A DNA stretch of 64,000 bases from Biscogniauxia marginata (taxonomy: Eukaryota; Ascomycota; Sordariomycetes; Xylariales; Xylariaceae). Both the position numbers and the translations under genes were made by a program. Of this stretch, positions 52,681 to 63,089 are shown in pieces; within the stretch, counting starts at the first letter, position 1; every line of letters begins with the position of its first letter. The stretch lies in NCBI GenBank assembly GCA_022695795.1, contig MU404075.1, positions 186,001-250,000 on the forward strand, written 5' to 3'. Below the pieces are notes generated by a model that had not been told where the DNA came from, made no database searches, and saw only the letters and a list, made by a program, of their open reading frames with translations.

Positions 52681-54789
52681 AACTGTTCTACACTAATGAG
52701 TGTAGCTAGCGTAAACCAAAGGGCCAGATTTACTTGAACTTGCTTTAGAGGGGTTTTTAAACAGGCTGGCACGGAGCTTAAGCCTCCTAGCTATCTCTAA
52801 ATACTAATGGGAAAACTCTTGTTAGAGAGATGGTGCGCATTGTTGATTCCGGTGAAATGCCCTATTATGTGCTGGGGTAACTAGCCCCACAGACCTTGGG
52901 GTGAGAGGGGGTCCTGATACATATCTATATGTGTATAAATAAGTATGATCCGTAATATAATATATTAATAGATACAGGGGAAGAGAAAGAAGTTCCAGGG
53001 ACCTCTAGGGGAGGCAGGATACAGGAGGATTAATTTAGCCAATATCTAAAAGACGCATAGGCAAATTATCGATGAAGCTGAAACCAATCCGCGATGGATA
53101 ATATTTCAATATTTTAGGACTGAACTCCCAATAGAGCATCTCATATATACACGGATAGTCGCCAGAGAAGTGACAGAGATACGAACAAGGTGCAGCTAAC
53201 CAGCAAATCATATAAGAGGTATCAACTCTATAGTCCTAATAACATGGGTGGGAAGAATTTATAATCATCCCGCAACTTCTTAGGTCTGCATAAATGAGGT
53301 TACATGTAATTGCGTTAGCCCACACTATGATTATTACTAGACCAACGAGGGTCAAAGGTACGCGTCCATATTAATAAGCAAATGATGGTGAAGGGATTAA
53401 GATGGAGGGTAGTAAGTTATATCGCATCTCCTTTATAATTAGTTCTTGCATAGTCGCAACATGCGTATTTGTGCAACAAAAGAGGCACAGTGAAATTATT
53501 ATGTCTCAGGCTCGAATAAAAACAGGTCGGTTTTTTGTAACAAGATAAGATTTTAAAATAACTAGGTAGTTATCATTTGAGGGCAACCAGGAATAACCAT
53601 TTCATAAATATGAGCATTTAGTTGCCTCAAATTCGTCTATGGTGGCCTCACCCCGTCATACCGATGATAAACTACGATTACTAGTGCTATTAAACCTCAT
53701 ATGATAGGTAGTGTATTATTAGAGACCTAAATACAGTAAGCGATTCGGCTCCTTATATAAGAATTCTCACCACGACTTACGATCAGATGTATTCAGTGCC
53801 ACCTCATTAGTGTCATATAATACTAGAGCATCATATTACTATTTTCATATCAAGTGAGCTAGTGTATCTAATGAAAGGTTTCGAACTGACTTGTACTACT
53901 GTCTCAATCGAAGTGTTGATAATAGCCAATGGAGGTACTGCCGACGTGTATGGCCCTAGTCCGCGGCGTAATTGCATTGTACCAAGCCACCTTGCTGTCG
54001 CACTGCAGAATGCATACGCTTCTATAACTCCGGCGAAGGAAATAGAATCGACTCTCATCCAATTGCTACCTATAAAAGCTGCATTATGCTTCGCGACTAC
54101 ATTGACCCGGTATTACCAATCGTGGTACGCCATTTTGGCCGCTTTGGTCTCTATAAATTGTTTGACCGGCATGAACTTCGGAGTTTTTTATAATTATAGA
54201 AAGGTGGGGAGATTCGGGGATTGAAAAGGAAAAGGAAGCATTACCTAGCATTACACTAGATAACCCATGATGGTAGAACCACGTCCCGATGAATGTCCTT
54301 CATTCCAGTTTTTTATTTTTATAGTGTCCTTTGAAAAGCCTGCATCCTCGCGTTCTCTCCTGAAGAATCGCCTTCGTAAGACTGGAGAAAGCCGTGAGGA
54401 TATATCATGATTAGATACTGAATCACGATGAGCATCATACACGTGACCTTGAAACCCTTCCCGTTTCGGGGAATTACTTGCTTAAACTAACCAATAGAAA
54501 GAGGTGGTGGGGTGGGCTAGCAACGTTAACCCCTCGTCAATCGAATTACTCATACGACTTCGAGGCTATGCAGTTAGCTGAAAGTATTAAGTGAGAGTGA
54601 GTGCAGAGTCCGAGTCATTACAAACACTCATATCGTTGAGATGGGATATAAATATTGGGCTTTCCACCGTCTAGAAACAACTTAGCTCTGTATGAACAAG
54701 GACCACAGGAATACAACCACTCATCTAACCACTCATCCAATATTAACTACCTTAGTATTATTACGAAGCCATCACTCAACATATCGAAA
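52681..54789. other. Gene-poor decayed region and GST upstream sequence
   Basis: 2.1 kb. Between 53850 and 54200 two overlapping frames show protein-like composition (for example LRDYIDPVLPIVVRHFGRF near 54090-54150), which may be a gene fragment I do not recognise. The rest shows no coding signature. The last few hundred bases serve as the GST promoter. Confidence 0.5.
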
Positions 54790-55536
54790 ATGACTACCGG
54801 CGGCTCACAACCTGTTGTTCTTTATGACATTGCCTCTGGCCCTCCTGTCACCGCATTCGCACCTAATCCCTGGAAAGCAAGGTACGCCTTGAACTTCAAG
54901 GGCATCAACTACCGCACAGAATGGGTCGACCTCCCCGACGTTGCATCTGTGCGCAAGTCGCTCGGCGCCAAGCCAGTCCGCTACTTCGACGACGGCGAGC
55001 CTTTCTACACCCTGCCTGTCCTTAAGGACACGAGCACTGACGCCCTTGTCGGAGACTCGTTCGACATCGCAACATATCTTGACAAGACATACCCCAACGG
55101 CCACAAGCTATTCCCACCTTCCACCGTATCTCTCCACGTCGCCTTCAACGCGCAGGTTGATGCCATCTTCAGCGCGAACGCGATTCTCTTCTTGGACGGC
55201 ATGCTGCTGAATCCAGAGACGGCAGAGGCGTCCAAGGCCGAGTTCTGCAGGCGGATGCGCGTCAAGCACTGGGACGAGCTTACGGTCCGGGGCGAGGAGA
55301 GGGCCAAGACGCTGGAGAACCTGAAGAACGGGCTTGCGGAGCTGGCCAAGGTTTTCGAGCGTACCGAGGGGCCGTTCCTCGAGGGAGAGACCCCGATGTA
55401 TGCGGACTTCATAGTCGGGGGTTGGTTGATGATGTTAAGTAAGTGTCTGGCTGAGTGGGACCAGGTAAGTTCATGGCAAGGGGGTATTTGGGGCAAACTT
55501 CATGAAGCATTGGAGCCGTATAGTCAGGTCAAATAA
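54790..55536 (+). CDS. Glutathione S-transferase, UstS/LigE-like
   Basis: A single-exon protein of 248 residues. The N-terminal thioredoxin-like GST domain starts PVVLYDIASGPPVTAFAPNP with WKARYALNFKGINYRTEWVD, then YTLPVLKD and the glutathione-binding GDSFDIATYLDKTYP (about 100-114). The C-terminal helical domain ends FLEGETPMYADFIVGGWLMM and WDQVSSWQGGIWGKLHEALE. This pattern is that of fungal UstS-like GSTs, related to bacterial beta-etherase LigE; substrate unknown. The start at 54790 (MTTGGSQPVV) was preferred over the in-frame ATG 135 nt upstream because the domain starts just after it. A GTAAGT at the DQV codons resembles a splice donor, but the uninterrupted reading matches the family C-terminus, so no intron is called. 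Confidence 0.92.
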   Translation: MTTGGSQPVVLYDIASGPPVTAFAPNPWKARYALNFKGINYRTEWVDLPDVASVRKSLGAKPVRYFDDGEPFYTLPVLKDTSTDALVGDSFDIATYLDKTYPNGHKLFPPSTVSLHVAFNAQVDAIFSANAILFLDGMLLNPETAEASKAEFCRRMRVKHWDELTVRGEERAKTLENLKNGLAELAKVFERTEGPFLEGETPMYADFIVGGWLMMLSKCLAEWDQVSSWQGGIWGKLHEALEPYSQVK

Positions 55537-56402
55537 GGTGGGGGGGCGGACAAGACCAACATAAGCTGTCTTGGTCCTCTATGTCAAAGTTTTTGAATAT
55601 TGTCTCTTTGTCTTTAAACTACAAAAGCGTGCAGGTTGATTTCTGATAGCCCCAATGCTAAATATTACCTTCATCCGATACATTGAAGCAGCCAACCTAA
55701 GCCTCAGGGAAATAATTATGTCTTGCATATTCACCTCGATAGCTGCAATAGACTACAGGAGGAGACTGAGATCCCATCCAACTACCTATTGGCTGTCATG
55801 CTCGTATGCTCATTTTGTCTTACACAAGGAAACCCATCTTTTATCTTCTATGCCCAGGAAATTATAGGCGCTTACAATGTATCAATGACTGATTAAAACA
55901 TTACTTGGCGCTCTATGTAGTCGTTGAAAGCGCCAAAGCGCCCCTAGTATTTGATATTGATAGATCATAAGACAGTGAGTGCCCTTTAGGTATATTTGAT
56001 CCCCAACTTAGCAATGATGCACTACCAAATGTACGGTATTTTCACATTTCTCTTTCTGTTGAGGTGTATTTCCCAGCTATCATGTACGTCGCATGTAGAT
56101 AGTAGCTGAGTTGTTTTCTGTAGTTTAATACATTAAGTTTTTGAGGCAATGTTCTGTACTTAGACCACCGAGAGGCACTCAGGAACAATTATACAATCTC
56201 TACACGCCACGCCACCATGGCTATGAGAGCATTTGGTTTGTCTTGGTCGCATTTCAAAATATAACGCTGGAATAATCATACGGTTATCGCCCCTAATGTG
56301 AGGCAAGCCCTCTTTGATCACGCGCTGGGGAGCTTCATGAGGGAGTTTCAAAATCATAATCCCGAACACCTAAAGCACCCAAACCACCTATCTCAGTGGG
56401 TA
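55537..56402. other. Convergent intergenic region
   Basis: 866 bp between the 3' ends of the GST and GPI19 genes; no gene seen. Confidence 0.6.
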
Positions 56403-57122
56403 TCAAGAATCCAAGTCGTCCTCCGAATCGACCAAGTCGCCATAGAGAACCTCGCACACGCCCGCGAGCGGTACATCCATGACCGCATCCGTGCCCTCGT
56501 TCCAGATGTTCTTCCAGTCGAGCTGCCTCCCTTTCTCCTCCGAGATCTGCTTCCCGGGCTCGCCTAGCTTGATTCGACCCTTACTGTCGATGGTAGCAAT
56601 CTTAGCGGCTTCGTCGACGATAGTCTCGATCGAGGTCAGAGGCAGCGTCAGGACCTCCGTGTTGTACGCGGCGAGGGCGACGTAGATGTACACCAGGAGC
56701 ATCACTATGAACGAGGGGATCGCCAGGGCCCACCACCTGTTAGGGTAGTAGTAGATGCCGAGGGCGTGCAGGAACGGCGATGGCAGGTAGGACCACAGAA
56801 GGTAGATGAGGAAGGTCAGGGACGAGAAGAGGTACAGAACGAAGCCGTAGTACTCGTACGTGGGCACTTTGGGAGATGCGCGGGGCACCGGCTCGAGTTC
56901 ATCGTCTGAGGGATCAGGCGTGGTAGGTCGCGACGGACGAAGCAGCGACGTCAACGAGGGAGATGGCGGTAACGGCGTCGGAGGCCGCCCGTAGAATGGA
57001 GGTGCGAAGTAATTCTGGTGTACCGGGGGCGGAGGAATGGACTCATCGTCGCTTGAAGAAGATGCGTTGGACTGGCTGTCCGAGAAGGAGTCCTCGTAAT
57101 CGTCGTCTAACAAGAGCGACAT
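56403..57122 (-). CDS. GPI19: GPI19/PIG-P subunit of GPI-GlcNAc transferase
   Basis: A single-exon protein of 239 residues. PIG-P is a small ER membrane subunit of the enzyme that adds GlcNAc to phosphatidylinositol, the first step of GPI-anchor synthesis. The first 85 residues are acidic then Pro/Ser-rich and poorly conserved. The PIG-P domain follows: YEYYGFVLYLFSSLTFLIYL with LLWSYLPSPFLHALGIYYYP (first membrane helix about 91-110), then RWWALAIPSFIVMLLVYIYV (second helix about 131-150) and the tail YNTEVLTLPLTS. The rest, including VDEAAKIATIDSKG and the final VPLAGVCEVLYG, matches the family end. It is transcribed divergently from ARP4. Confidence 0.93.
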   Translation of the reverse strand: MSLLLDDDYEDSFSDSQSNASSSSDDESIPPPPVHQNYFAPPFYGRPPTPLPPSPSLTSLLRPSRPTTPDPSDDELEPVPRASPKVPTYEYYGFVLYLFSSLTFLIYLLWSYLPSPFLHALGIYYYPNRWWALAIPSFIVMLLVYIYVALAAYNTEVLTLPLTSIETIVDEAAKIATIDSKGRIKLGEPGKQISEEKGRQLDWKNIWNEGTDAVMDVPLAGVCEVLYGDLVDSEDDLDS

Positions 57123-57618
57123 GGTAAGCGATTGTGAGGGTTCCGGGTCGAATAAATATTTAATTAATTTCGGCTAGAGCATCGATTTTGATGCAATTGG
57201 TGTGTCAGCATCATAAACATTTGGTTTCAAGTAAGGAGCATCGTGATATTATGTGTGGTGATGAGAAGGTCGAAGTTAGATATTTTATATTCAAGTTGAG
57301 CTACGGTTTACAAGGGTCCCCTATCGATAATCGATAGTGACTTGAACGGTGCTGGAGCTAAGGCAAGTACGTACTCTACTAGGTAAGTACCTAAGGTACC
57401 TACCTACCAAGGTAACCTGGGTAGGTAATTACCCAGCCACACCAGCCCCACGCGCAACTGCACCCACAGAAGCTTTCTTGCCAGGGAAGCTTCACCTTCA
57501 ATCCAACGCGGTTAAAATTCCTAGTCTTTTTGCGCCGGAGCAACAATTCAATCCATCCCTCCTACATAATCGTCACCCAACCGCCTCAACTCCCAATTAG
57601 CCATATATCTTCCCAAAA
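57123..57618. promoter_or_regulatory. Divergent upstream region of GPI19 and ARP4
   Basis: 496 bp. Contains clustered ACCTACCTACC and GGTAGGTAATTACC motifs at 57380-57435, the same words found in other intergenic regions of the window, and a CCATATAT stretch just before ARP4. Confidence 0.5.
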
Positions 57619-59104
57619 ATGGCTTCTCAACAACCCCTACCCAACACTCAAGTGCCGCTCGATGTGTACGGTGGAGGTAAGTAATTAGCTGCAGCCTTGT
57701 CGCCAAAAATAACCCCCCCCCCGGAATACTGACGCGCCCCCGCCAGATGAAGTATCAGCTCTCGTCCTTGACGCCGGTTATTGCCATACGCGCGCAGGCT
57801 TTGCAGGCGAAGATGTCCCCAAATCCATTTTGCCCTCCTTCTACGGCAGCCTGAAGTCTACCAACGCCGATTCGACGACCACCACCTACCGGGATGTCTT
57901 CGGCGACGAGTGCCTCATTCCCCGCGCCGACTTCGAGATCAAAAACTACATGTCACGTACCGAGAGCGTCGTCGAAGACTGGGACGCCGCCACCAAGATA
58001 TGGGAGCACATGCTGATCAAGCGTCTGCAGCCCGACAAGGAGACGCCGCCTAGCAAAAACGGTCTGAATGACCCGGCCGAAGATGGGGAGGGCGATGTCG
58101 CCATGGAGGATGCCGAGAACCAGGAGAAGCCACTGGCCGAAAACCCTCTGCTCATGACCGAGGCACCATGGAATGCGGGCAAGGCACGTGAGAAGGCGAT
58201 TGAGATCGTGATGGAGAACTGGGGCTGCCCTGCTTTCTGGCTATCGAGAACACCCGTCTGTGCCGCTTTTGCAGCAGGCAAGGCATCGGCGCTCGTTATT
58301 GATGTTGGCGGTGCGAATACGAGCGTTACGGCCGTGCACGACGGCATGATCCTCAAGCGATCCATCCAGAAATCCCCCGTCGGCGGTCTATGGCTGTCAT
58401 CCCAGATCCGGAGCATGTGGGAAAATAACGACCCGAAAATCGATATTATTCCATCTTTTATGGTGGAGAACAAGACACCTGTGGATGCGGGTGCGCCGGC
58501 GCAAGCCAAACTACGGAAATTCCCGTTCGATATTGCCCCTTCGTTCCGCATCTACGAGGAAGAGCGGCTTTTGACCGAGTTTAAGGAATCGGTAGTCGAG
58601 GTATGGAGGGGCCCTGGCAGGTACGCGAACCCCGGCAACGAAGATCTGGTAAGGTCGCAACCCGGCCGTGTCTTTGAGATGCCGGATGGTTCCAACCAAA
58701 TGTGGCGAGAACAGAGATACCGTGTTTCCGAAGGAATGTGGGACGAGTCAGCTGCTCTGCCTCTACCAGACGGCAGCAAGGCCCAAACCATTCCGGAACT
58801 CATCAAGGCCGCACTTGGCGCTGTCGATGTGGATCTTCGACCCAACCTGCTTGGCAACGTTGTCGTGACAGGAGGCTCGAGCTTGCTGAACGGCTTCAAT
58901 GACCGCCTAAACAACGAGCTGGGAGCGATTTACCCCGGCGTTAGGATTAAGATACACGCCGCAGGTCTCACAACCGAGAGACGCTTCGGCGCCTGGATAG
59001 GAGGGAGCATCCTAGCAAGCTTGGGCACGTTCCACCAGATGTGGATTTCACGGAAGGAGTACGAGGAAAACGGTGCCGGGATCGTTGAAAAGCGGTGCAA
59101 GTAG
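57619..59104 (+). CDS. ARP4: Actin-related protein 4 (Arp4), chromatin complexes
   Basis: Two exons, 57619-57676 and 57747-59104, with a 70 nt intron, give 471 residues. Arp4 is a nuclear actin-related subunit shared by NuA4 histone acetyltransferase and the INO80 and SWR1 remodellers. The actin fold begins EVSALVLDAGYCHTRAGFAG with EDVPKSILPSFYG; the phosphate-binding loop 2 region reads ALVIDVGGANTSVTAVHDG (about 202-221) and adenosine loop NVVVTGGSSLLNGFNDRLN. Near the end stand TERRFGAWIGGSILASLGTF and WISRKEYEENGAGIVEKRC. An acidic insert (GEGDVAMEDAENQEK, about 124-138) after the PSKNG segment is typical of Arp4. The start ATG at 57619 gives MASQQPLPNTQVPLDVYGGD after splicing. Confidence 0.96.
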
Positions 59105-59658
59105 TCAGGCCCAAAGCCCTTTTAGCGTTTTGAGGGACTCTTCGCTGCAATTTTAAAAATCCCCTACCTATGTCTGATGAATTAATCCCTCGGCGTCAGG
59201 AGTTTGTTTTTGTAAGATGGACCGTATCAGGTCAGGGGTTTTCTTTTTTTTCTTTTTTCTTTTTTAACCGTTTCAATAAGCGGGGGTAACCGAAAATTCG
59301 ATCAGCGCTTTTATTCAAGACATTAGGATTCTCGTAAAACTATAGACACGAGATAAATAAAAAGAGATAAAGGGTCTGCCAAAGGTAGTAGTTAGTTGAT
59401 GGAACGAAGCAGTAAATCAAGAGAAAAGCACAACCCTTAAAATATGCGTGTCAACCAAACCAGACATGAGATATTAGCTCTTCTAACAGCCTTGTCCTTC
59501 ATTCCCGTGAAGGTCCAATCAACGTATACTCTGAACCGTCAACCTCCGAACATTCCATCTATCTCACTTACACTGTCTTTCGTATCACTTGCTACTACGC
59601 TTGCTATTTTGTTCCATCTGTCTGTCTGTTCGTCTGTATCTACCTATGTAAACAAACT
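59105..59658. other. Convergent intergenic region
   Basis: 554 bp between the 3' ends of ARP4 and DSD1; no gene. Confidence 0.6.
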
Positions 59659-61334
59659 CTACCAGCCGTTCCACCTCGGCCAGACATCGACGATCTCGTC
59701 CTCCCGCCCCTGATTCCTGCTATCGACCACAAGGTACCACCCGTGCCCGGCACCCGTGATGCACGAGTGGTTCGGCCAGATGCGCACCCGCTGCCCCACG
59801 TGCAGCGGCGCCTCTTTTCCCTTTCCCTCGCTCTCACCACCACCCTCCTCACCGCCGGGCCCGGCCCACCGCAGCACGCCGTGCTCCTGACTAATCCGGG
59901 CAACCTGCCAGCCGCCGTGGACGGCGGGGAACTCTGGGCCGGGTGTCGGGTTCGCGAGCCCGTTCCACGGCATCAAGATTCCCCAGGCGTTGTAGCTTTC
60001 GCCGGTGGGACCGCCCATGTCCTGGCAGGGCTCGCGTCCGAGGGCCAGGCAGCCGGCGTTAACGAGGGCCTCGGTGGAGGAATCGCCGGCGCCGCGCCCC
60101 GGGTACAGAGACGCCACGTCCGCGAGCACGCTGACGCCGATGGCGCGCCAGTTAAGGTAGGCGGCGTCGCGGGCGTGCGCGGCGAGCTGCTGGACGTCCA
60201 GGGTCGGGTACACGCCCGCGTGGACCTCGAGCGTGAGGTCCGCGGCGCGCATGCGCGAGATGAGCTCCTTGAGGCGGGAGGTCGGCGCCGACGTCAGGAG
60301 GGAGGCCTCGACCGCAGAGGCGGTCTTCTCCCCGTTCGCTCCCGGTTCCGACCCCTGCTGCTGCGGCTGCGGCTGGGAGAAATCCGGATGCTGCAGCGTC
60401 GTGGCCGTGGGTGTGGCGCCGACGGACAGGACGAGCGGGTGGCCGGGGCGCTCCTTGCGCACGAGCGCGGCGACGTCCTCGAGCGCGGCGAACTCGGCGC
60501 CGAGGATGCCCATGGCCTCCCAGTCGCGGCGCGCGGCGTACGAGTGCCCCGCGTGGCAGTACAAGCCCAGCAGGACGCAGGAGCCCGTCGACTCGGCGAT
60601 GAGGAGGTCGTCGAGCAGCTCGCGGCAGGCGGCAGACCCGGGCACCACGCCGGCGCGGTTCGTGCCCACGTTGACCTTGAGGAAGACGAGCGGCGGGTGC
60701 CCCGACTTGGAGGCCAGCGACGTCAGGTGCTTCAGCTGGTCCGGGTGGTCGACCATGACGCTCAGGGCGCGCGGGCCGAGCGCGCTGGACAGGGCCGCGA
60801 GACGGGCCACGCTGCTGCCGTAGATGGGGAAGGAGTAGAGGACCTTTTTGGGGGGAGGGGCGGGTGCGCGGCGGGTGAGTAAATGAGTTGTGCGTATGTG
60901 AAAGGGGGTGGGTTCTGGCTAAGTAAAAGAAAAAAAAAGAAAGAAAAAAAATTATGAGCTCACGTTGACTTGGCGTCCTTTCTCCTGATACTCCTTCAAC
61001 AGCGGTAGGACACTCTCGCCCTCGATGATGGTCGACACGATGATGTTCACCGGCAGCGAGTTGTCATCTCCCACTTGTAACCTCGTGAGCTCCTCGGTCT
61101 GGTGTTCGAGGTTAGTTAGATACATTATTTCTACCGACTCGTTGTACAACTTGCCTTATGGGTCTTGATGTGAGCTCGCCAGCTGAGCTGCAGCCTCTGG
61201 GCCGCTTCGAGCATCAGGTTGCAGTTCGCCTCGACCTTGGCCAGGTCCAGCACCAAGGCAGGCGTTCCGACCTGGTGGAGGGTCTTACCCACAAACTGGG
61301 CGCGGAGCAAGTCCTTGGGCAACGATGCTGACAT
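59659..61334 (-). CDS. DSD1: D-serine dehydratase (PLP, zinc-dependent)
   Basis: Three exons, 61155-61334, 60964-61098 and 59659-60843, give 499 residues. Dsd1-type enzymes deaminate D-serine to pyruvate and ammonia using PLP and zinc. The alanine-racemase-like barrel carries the PLP lysine in the motif RAHIKTHK (residues 53-60), then STIIEGESVLPLLKEY, VLYSFPIYGSSVARL and HAGHSYAARRDWEA, and SVGATPTATT. The C-terminal D-serine-dehydratase domain has AGCLALGREPCQDMGG, HGVLRWAG and the zinc-binding H-C motif WPNHSCITGAGHGW, ending DSRNQGREDEIVD-VWPRW. The first intron (61099-61154) starts GCAAGT, a GC-AG intron; the second starts GTGAGC. The first splice restores THKTEEL. The very GC-rich C-terminal half creates long spurious frames on the other strand. 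Confidence 0.93.
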
Positions 61335-63089
61335 TTCTGCGGCGTTTCTACTTGTATTCGTTTGGTTAATAGGGGATGAAACGTCGAGGTAGGGAGCTAT
61401 ATACCTAGGTAGGTAGGTATCTATTAGGTATGACCGATCACCTAGCTAGCTTATCGCCTACTAGCACTATACGGGCATTAGTAGCAATACGGGATCGGTT
61501 CGTCCTTGCTTCCTCCGATATTGTGGAGTTACCTAGTGAGGCTCCCTAGGTATCGACAGCTCCAGCGCCGAGGCCGGTCCTTTCTGTATTAGCCCGGCGA
61601 CCCACTTGGTTAAGTTCAACGAGCGGGCACGCACATAGCGGCAACCTATCATTAGCGGGCACAGTAGACAAGTAGCGTTGTCTAACTACGACTGTCTATA
61701 TGGATTATACACCTGACTGTGGTGCTTGTCTCATCAATATAAGGTCGTATGATAAACTACGTTTAAACAGTGCATACTTACTATACTTAGAGTGTCGTTA
61801 ATGAACCTATTATATAAATATACACTTGTTTTATACCTATGTAAAAGGTATATAAAAGATATATTTCAATATTTTAATATAGTTAAAATAAACCATCTAT
61901 GTAATAATACTTTTATATATAATATACTGAGGGTTTTTATATATATTAAGAGATACTAGTCGAGTATACCAAGTTATACAGTTAGTAACTTGAAAATTAA
62001 GAGTTATATATATACCTAATAAGACAAATTATATACCTCTAAGTAAAATGGAAGACTAGGTATAGTATCTACCTATATCATCAACAGGTAGTCAATGGTA
62101 TCTAAATTTGGAGCCTGCATTGGTTAAACAATGGATCGACGCCTGTAGGCTTAATTATTTCCGACTCCTGCAGCCCTGTCAGGTCGATCGTTTTTGGTAT
62201 TTGCAAGTGACAGATGATGCACGCGTGCAGGTGGCTTGATATTGACCAACCTACCTGCGTAGGATGTAGGTACCTAAGCGTTAGGTTCTTGGGGTTCTTG
62301 TATGTATCTTCGCACTATTATGTGGGTCCTGAAGTACACGGCTCTGTACTCTGCCACCTGCCAGGCAGATAGTCAGGTGGCAGAGCCACCTGTCCTCGTT
62401 CCGCTTTCCTTTCCCCACCTCAATTTACCTTTGCACTCCTCAACCCTTCAACTCTCTCTCCAATCACCACCAACATCTTTTACACTATTAGGGATTTGGT
62501 GTTATGCGCGAGGATTCCCCTCATTTGCACATTCCGAATACATCCAGGTCTAATACCTACCTAAGTACTGCATCTCATCGTTTCCCCGCTGTACTTTCAT
62601 CCTGAGTTATGTAATCAGTCAGTCCCTCGCAGCCTTCCATGTCTGCTGGGAGGCAATTCATTCGAGGTACGTACCTTCTGCCGCTAAGGACACGTGCTGG
62701 CGTGCAGTGGTCAAGGCACCTTTAACTCCTGCCTGAGGTACCTAGGTACCTTTCAACGCGACTTTGGAATTGCAGCCGCCTCTCCACTCTTGGCATCTCT
62801 GTGTTCATTCAGTCACCTCACGCTGTCTAGCTTTTTTTATTTAACCATTCTTTCACTTCGCAACCTCTCGCCCTGCTTGCGCTGACAACCCGGAAACCCA
62901 CCGAATAGCCCTGGACCGTGATTCAACGTCGAGCCGAAACATACCTACGCTCCGACCGACCTGCGTCATCACTCTCTGCCATGAAATAATCCTCCCGCAT
63001 TCCTACGTTCGAGCGAGCGTCCTCGACGAAGTTGGCAACGACCCTCGGAGACATCGCTTTATCGCGCACGAGACTGGCCTACATCCAAA
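61335..63089. promoter_or_regulatory. Divergent upstream region of DSD1 and TAF1, with AT-rich core
   Basis: 1.75 kb. TACCTAGGTAGGTAGGTA-like motif at 61401-61425, then an AT-rich stretch at 61735-62060 similar to other decayed patches, then a pyrimidine-rich part nearer TAF1. A short open frame at 62302-62553 shows no signature. No gene is supported. Confidence 0.55.

Noticed and set aside
54090..54200. A distinct gene encoding the YIDPVLPIVVRHFGRF segment
   Set aside because: The frame is short and overlapped by another open frame, and I cannot assign a family; kept only as a possible fragment in the region description.
54655..54789. N-terminal extension of the GST from an earlier ATG
   Set aside because: Asn/Ser-rich and not part of the GST fold; the domain starts right after the ATG at 54790.
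55444..55520. Intron at the GTAAGT in the GST 3' end
   Set aside because: Reading through gives the conserved WDQVSSWQGGIWGKL ending and a proper stop, so splicing is not needed.
59743..60882. 379-codon open frame opposite DSD1
   Set aside because: Composition artefact of the GC-rich dehydratase exon; the minus strand has conserved catalytic motifs.
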